DNA from: Reyranella sp. CPCC 100927
GTDB taxonomy: Bacteria; Pseudomonadota; Alphaproteobacteria; Reyranellales; Reyranellaceae
Direction: 5' to 3'
DNA length: 64,000 nt
NCBI RefSeq assembly: GCF_007859315.1
Contig: NZ_VOHA01000001.1
Span: 930,001-994,000, forward strand
Part shown: positions 60,391 through 64,000 of the stretch, piece after piece
Layout of the letters: each line of letters opens with the position of its first letter
Numbering within the stretch: position 1 is the first letter of the stretch
The notes under the pieces: model-generated
Database searches by the model: none
The model's input: the letters and a program-made list of their open reading frames with translations, nothing else
What the model was told of the DNA's origin: nothing
Position numbers and translations under genes: made by a program

Positions 60391-61269
60391 ATGACCGAGG
60401 TGAGGATCGGTGCCGCCACGGTGAGCCGCATCGAGGAGAGCTACGAACCCAATTTCGACGCCGCGACGTTCTTTGCCGATTGGCATCCTGATATCGTCGA
60501 GACGCACCGCGATTGGATGGTGTCGGATCACTTCGATCCGGCCAGCGGTTTCCTGAAGCTCAGCGTGCACAGCTGGCTGATCAGCATCGGCGGCCGTACC
60601 ATCCTGATCGACGCCTGTGTCGGCAACCACAAGCCGCGACCGGCGCGCCCGAAGTGGCACCAGATGCAGACCCGCTATCTCGAGCGCATGGCCGAGGCCG
60701 GCGTGCAGCCGGAGCAGATCGACATGGTGATGTGCACGCACCTGCACATGGACCACGTTGGCTGGAACACGCGGCTCGACAACGGCCGCTGGGTGCCGAC
60801 GTTCCCTAACGCGCGCTATGTCTTCAGCCAGGCCGACTACGACCACTACCTGGCGCTCGATCGCGATCCTGAAAAGGGACCGGTCAACCACGGCTCGTTC
60901 CGCGACAGCGTGCTGCCGGTGGTCGATGCCGGCCTGGCGCAGATGGTGAGCGGCGCCCATACGGTCGACGAGCATCTGTCGATCGAGCCGGCGCCCGGCC
61001 ATACGCCCGGCACGGTCGCCATCAATCTCGCCTCGCGCGGCGAACGCGCGGTCTTCTGCGGCGATATCCTGCATCATGCGGTGCAGGTCTTTCACCCTGA
61101 ATGGAACAGCTTCGCCTGCGCCGACGCCGCCAACGCCCGCAAGAGCCGTCGGCGGGTGCTGGAGGATTGCGCCGGCTCGGGCGCGCTGCTGATGCCGGCG
61201 CATTTCGGTGCACCGTTCGTGTGCCACATCGATGAACGCGGCAGCCGCTTCACGCCGCGCTTTGCGTAA
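60391..61269 (+). CDS. MBL-fold metallohydrolase
   Basis: 292 residues. The zinc motif CTHLHMDHVGWNTRL (HxHxDH), with H in GHTPGTVAINL and FCGDILHHAVQV downstream and MPAHFGAPF near the end, gives the metallo-beta-lactamase fold. The N-terminal half SRIEESYEPNFDAATFFADW is of the lactonase/quorum-quenching-like subgroup, but activity is unknown. The ATG at 60391 is seven bases after GGAG. The gene is 15 bases upstream of a GntR regulator gene. Confidence 0.92.
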   Translation: MTEVRIGAATVSRIEESYEPNFDAATFFADWHPDIVETHRDWMVSDHFDPASGFLKLSVHSWLISIGGRTILIDACVGNHKPRPARPKWHQMQTRYLERMAEAGVQPEQIDMVMCTHLHMDHVGWNTRLDNGRWVPTFPNARYVFSQADYDHYLALDRDPEKGPVNHGSFRDSVLPVVDAGLAQMVSGAHTVDEHLSIEPAPGHTPGTVAINLASRGERAVFCGDILHHAVQVFHPEWNSFACADAANARKSRRRVLEDCAGSGALLMPAHFGAPFVCHIDERGSRFTPRFA

Positions 61270-61284
61270 CGCAGAGGTCGGACC

Positions 61285-62049
61285 TTGGGTGCTTCGACGT
61301 TGAGCGGGACGGCTGCCGCCACGCGGCGCGACGTCGAACAACCGGCATACCTGCATGTGAGGGATCGGCTCGTTGCTCACATGCGGGAGAGTGGTCTGAC
61401 GCCGGACAGCCGTCTGCCGACCGAGCGCGCGCTGGCGGAGACTCTGGGCGTGGCGCGCACGACGATCCGGCAGGCGATGCTGTACCTTGAAGGCGAGGGC
61501 CGGATCCTGCGCACGCGGCGGGGCAAGCGCGGCTGGTTCGTGGCGCCGCCGCCGCTGCGTTATGATCCGACCCGTCACCGCAACACATACCGCAATGTCC
61601 TGGAGCAGGGACGCAGGCCGTCGGTCGAGACGCTCGATCTGGCCATGATCGCTGCCGATGCCGTGCTGGCGCGCCTGTTCGCCGTCCCCGTCGGCATCGA
61701 TCTCTTGCGCAAGCGGAGCATCGTTCTGATCGATGATCGCCGGGTGTGCGCCGAACAGAACTATCTGCTGGCCGAGGCTTTCCCCGGTTTTCTCGAACGT
61801 CCCTTCCGCAGTCCGCTGACGACGTTCCTCGAAAAGGAGTACGGCACGGTTGTCCGTCAGGTCGGTTTCCGGGCACGCGCCGCCCGCCTGTCGGGTGCCG
61901 AAGCCGAGGCCTTGGACGTCGTGCCGGATACGCCCGGTTTGCGCATCACGCGCGTCAAGACCGACGCCGCCGGGCGCATCGTGCATGTCGATGAGGAAGC
62001 CTGGATCGCCTCGGCAATCGAACTGTCCGTCGGCATCCCGATCGACTGA
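61285..62049 (+). CDS. GntR family regulator with UTRA domain (HutC type)
   Basis: 254 residues if the TTG at 61285 is used. Winged helix: DRLVAHMRESGLTPDSRLPT then ERALAETLGVARTTIRQAML; a C-terminal UTRA ligand domain (VLEQGRRPSVETLDLAMIAA, LRKRSIVLIDDRRVCAEQNY). HutC-type proteins respond to small metabolites and repress uptake and degradation genes. It is upstream of a binding-protein/permease operon that carries a good GntR-like palindrome at 62078-62091. The exact start is unsure. Confidence 0.88.
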   Translation: MGASTLSGTAAATRRDVEQPAYLHVRDRLVAHMRESGLTPDSRLPTERALAETLGVARTTIRQAMLYLEGEGRILRTRRGKRGWFVAPPPLRYDPTRHRNTYRNVLEQGRRPSVETLDLAMIAADAVLARLFAVPVGIDLLRKRSIVLIDDRRVCAEQNYLLAEAFPGFLERPFRSPLTTFLEKEYGTVVRQVGFRARAARLSGAEAEALDVVPDTPGLRITRVKTDAAGRIVHVDEEAWIASAIELSVGIPID

Positions 62050-62077
62050 AGGGCGGCGTCACGAGGCTGTTATAAAG

Positions 62078-62107
62078 TTGGTCCATACCAAGTGGATATC
62101 CATCCAC
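62078..62107. promoter_or_regulatory. GntR-type operator pair
   Basis: TTGGT-CCAT-ACCAA (62078-62091) is a perfect palindrome of the GT....AC class bound by GntR/HutC proteins. Next to it GTGGAT-ATCC-ATCCAC (62092-62107) is a second inverted repeat, centred on the perfect palindrome TGGATATCCA. Both lie between a TATAAA stretch at 62071-62076 and the binding-protein start at 62121. Confidence 0.65.
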
Positions 62108-62120
62108 GCGGGAGGGCCCG

Positions 62121-63638
62121 ATGAGCATCATCCGATTTGGCTGCGCGGCTCTGGCTCTGGCTCTGACGATTGGCGCCGCCCAGGCGCAGCAACGCGACCT
62201 CGTCGTCGCCGTCACCAGCCTGCCGAAGCATCTCGACCCGATGGGCGCCAATTCCAACGACAACGAGCGTGTGTCGCAGAACGTCGTTGAAAACCTGATC
62301 ATGTACGACTTCGCGACCGGCAAGCTCGAACCGGGACTCGCGACGGCGTGGCGCATGATCGACGCCACGACGATGGAACTCGACATTCGCCGCGATGTGA
62401 AATGCCACAACGGCGAAGACTTCACGGCCGACGATGTCGCCGTGATGTTCGGGCCGGCCCGCTACAACGCCGAGGGCGCCCCCGGCCACGCCATCGCCCG
62501 CTCGTTCCTGGGACTCATCACCGATGTCGAGGCCACGGGCGCGCACACCGTGCGCATCAGGACGCGACAGCCTGACCCGCTGCTGGAACTGCGGCTTGCC
62601 AGCTGGATGGGCCAGGTGCCGTGCGCCGACGCCTACCGGGCAGCCGGGAGCTGGGATCGCTGGGGGCAGAGCGTGGTGGGCACGGGGCCGTTCAAGGTGG
62701 ACACCGTGAAGCAAGGGCAGTTCGTTCGCTTCGCGGCCTTCGACGGTTACTGGGGTGAGAAACCGGCGGCGCGTTCCTTTACCTTGAAGCTGGTGCCGGA
62801 AACGGCGGCGCGTGTCGCCGGCCTGCTCGCCGGCGAGTTCCACATTATCACCGAGATCGCCCCCGATCAGTTCAGGCCGATCGAGGCCAGTGCGGCCGCC
62901 GAAGTGGTCGGCGGTCCGATCCGCAGCATCCGGGCGCTGGTCTACGACAGCCGGCATCCGATCCTGAAGGATGCGCGCGTGCGGCGCGCCCTGAACCTGG
63001 CGATCGATCGCAAGCTGATCGCCGATGCGATCTTCGCATCCCGCACGCCCGTGCCGCAGGGCCTGCAACAAGCCAGCTTCGGTGACATGTTCATCGCCGA
63101 TCACGTGGCGACCGGATACGACCCGGCCCGGGCGCGCACGCTCCTCGCCGAGGCCGGCTACAAGGGCGGTGAGATTCCCTATCGTTACCTGAAGGATTAC
63201 TACACGGGTGAAGTCGCCACGGCCCAGATCCTGCAGCAGATGTGGAAGGCCGTCGGCGTCAACGTGAAGCTCGAGCTGGTCGACAATTTCAACCAGGTCA
63301 TCGCCGACGGCGGCGGCATCTCCAACATTTCTAATGCGGCCTATTATCCCGATCCGCTGGGCCAATTGTTCCGCCTTTATGGTCGCGGTGGCCTGATTCC
63401 GACCCGCAAGCAGTGGAGCAGCGCCGACTTCGATGCCACCGAAGCCGGTCTGCTGAGCCTCGACAAGAGCGAACGCCAGGCAGCGGCGCGGCGGGCGCTC
63501 GTGATCTATGAAAACGATCCGCCCGGTACGTATCTGCACGAACTGCCGATGTTCTACGGCAAGCGCAAATCCGTGACGTGGATGGCCAACGATACGGCCT
63601 TCATGGATTTCCGCGCTGGCGGCCTGCGTTCGTTCTGA
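62121..63638 (+). CDS. Peptide/nickel-type ABC transporter substrate-binding protein
   Basis: 505 residues. Signal peptide FGCAALALALTIGAAQAQQ, then RDLVVAVTSLPKHLDPMGAN, the SBP_bac_5 opening, and KDARVRRALNLAIDRKLIAD near residue 285. It delivers peptides, opines or other small solutes to a DppBC-type importer whose first permease follows 26 bases later. GGAGGG supports the ATG. It is downstream of a GntR regulator and its candidate operator. Confidence 0.93.
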   Translation: MSIIRFGCAALALALTIGAAQAQQRDLVVAVTSLPKHLDPMGANSNDNERVSQNVVENLIMYDFATGKLEPGLATAWRMIDATTMELDIRRDVKCHNGEDFTADDVAVMFGPARYNAEGAPGHAIARSFLGLITDVEATGAHTVRIRTRQPDPLLELRLASWMGQVPCADAYRAAGSWDRWGQSVVGTGPFKVDTVKQGQFVRFAAFDGYWGEKPAARSFTLKLVPETAARVAGLLAGEFHIITEIAPDQFRPIEASAAAEVVGGPIRSIRALVYDSRHPILKDARVRRALNLAIDRKLIADAIFASRTPVPQGLQQASFGDMFIADHVATGYDPARARTLLAEAGYKGGEIPYRYLKDYYTGEVATAQILQQMWKAVGVNVKLELVDNFNQVIADGGGISNISNAAYYPDPLGQLFRLYGRGGLIPTRKQWSSADFDATEAGLLSLDKSERQAAARRALVIYENDPPGTYLHELPMFYGKRKSVTWMANDTAFMDFRAGGLRSF

Positions 63639-63664
63639 CCGCGTGCATCAGGGCCGCCCCTGTC

Positions 63665-64000
63665 ATGGCCGCCATCCTTGTTCGTAAGCTCGGGCGGGCC
63701 GCGCTGACGGTCTTCCTGCTGATCACCTTCACCTTCGTCGTCCTGCGCCTGTCGGGCGATCCGTCGTTCCACGTGCTCGGGGTCGATGTCGACCAGGCGG
63801 CGCGCGATCAGTTCCGCGCGCGCTGGGGACTCGATGCGTCGATCCTGACGCAGTATGGCGCGTATCTTGCCGGCATCACCGGCGGCGACTTCGGACGATC
63901 GTTCGTCGGCGCGCGGCCGGCGCTCGATGTGGTCCTGGAGCGCGTGCCGGCCACGCTGTCGCTCATGGGATTGGCGATCGGCTTGGCGATCGCCATCGGC
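63665..64000 (+). CDS. DppB-type ABC transporter permease, N-terminal part
   Basis: First 112 codons; the gene runs off the right edge. LVRKLGRAALTVFLLITFTF and VVLRLSGDP are the first membrane helix and loop of the DppB/OppB family, and RARWGLDASILTQYGAYLAG with ITGGDFGRSF match the conserved periplasmic loop. It should pair with a DppC-type permease outside the window and with the binding protein upstream. Confidence 0.92.
   Translation, partial: MAAILVRKLGRAALTVFLLITFTFVVLRLSGDPSFHVLGVDVDQAARDQFRARWGLDASILTQYGAYLAGITGGDFGRSFVGARPALDVVLERVPATLSLMGLAIGLAIAIG

Noticed and set aside
59074-61986. A 970-codon minus-strand open frame opposite asd, the MBL gene and the GntR gene
   Set aside because: Antisense to three clear genes; composition is that of a shadow frame.

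Overview
The window is GC-rich, densely coded bacterial chromosome. The order ffh-rpsP-rimM-trmD-rplS-leuC followed by leuD and leuB, with asd further downstream, is typical of Alphaproteobacteria. LIV-type ABC transporters, Bug-type binding proteins, luciferase-like monooxygenases and HyuA/HyuB proteins suggest a metabolically versatile soil or freshwater member (Rhodospirillales/Hyphomicrobiales-like; this is inference and the genus cannot be fixed from the sequence alone). I see no tRNA, rRNA, CRISPR array, transposase, integrase or prophage.

Layout. (a) 1-1.8 kb: tail of a DsbA/HCCA-isomerase-like gene, a GFA-type zinc protein and a methyltransferase. (b) 1.9-15.8 kb: a catabolic cluster with a LIV-type binding protein divergent from an IclR regulator, then the LIV permeases and ATPases, HyuA and HyuB (hydantoinase/oxoprolinase/carboxylase superfamily), three luciferase-like monooxygenases and a threonine-synthase-fold PLP enzyme. 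Palindromic elements sit between hyuA and hyuB and directly upstream of two of the monooxygenases. (c) 15.8-25.4 kb: a phosphotransferase, a giant three-module RTX/beta-helix protein of about 1,900 residues, a CPBP membrane protease, and a MmyB-like regulator divergent from a methyltransferase. (d) 25.4-36.2 kb: conserved translation and leucine-biosynthesis genes. Three RDD membrane proteins and an AIM24-family protein are embedded between leuC and leuD, and a short band-7 protein follows leuB. (e) 36.2-59.0 kb: accessory block with a dimethylformamidase-like large subunit, many small regulator-enzyme pairs (LysR, ArsR, TetR, AraC, MocR), two GST-fold proteins, a HerA-like ATPase, a nitroreductase, an SDR, a Bug binding protein and a DUF255 thioredoxin-fold protein. 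(f) 59.2-64 kb: asd, an MBL-fold hydrolase, and a GntR/UTRA regulator upstream of a peptide/nickel-type ABC transporter that runs off the edge.

How the parts work together. Region (b) looks like one uptake-and-degradation pathway: LIV-type import, ATP-dependent ring opening or carboxylation by HyuAB, then flavin-dependent oxidation and PLP chemistry, probably for a small nitrogen-containing or aromatic compound, under IclR control. The RTX protein should be a calcium-folded extracellular protein sent out by a type I secretion system encoded elsewhere. Several regulators sit beside good candidate operators: ArsR at 42.7 kb, GntR at 62.1 kb, MmyB-like at 24.57 kb and IclR at 3.1 kb. Intergenic DNA is rich in at least four unrelated families of palindromic repeats.
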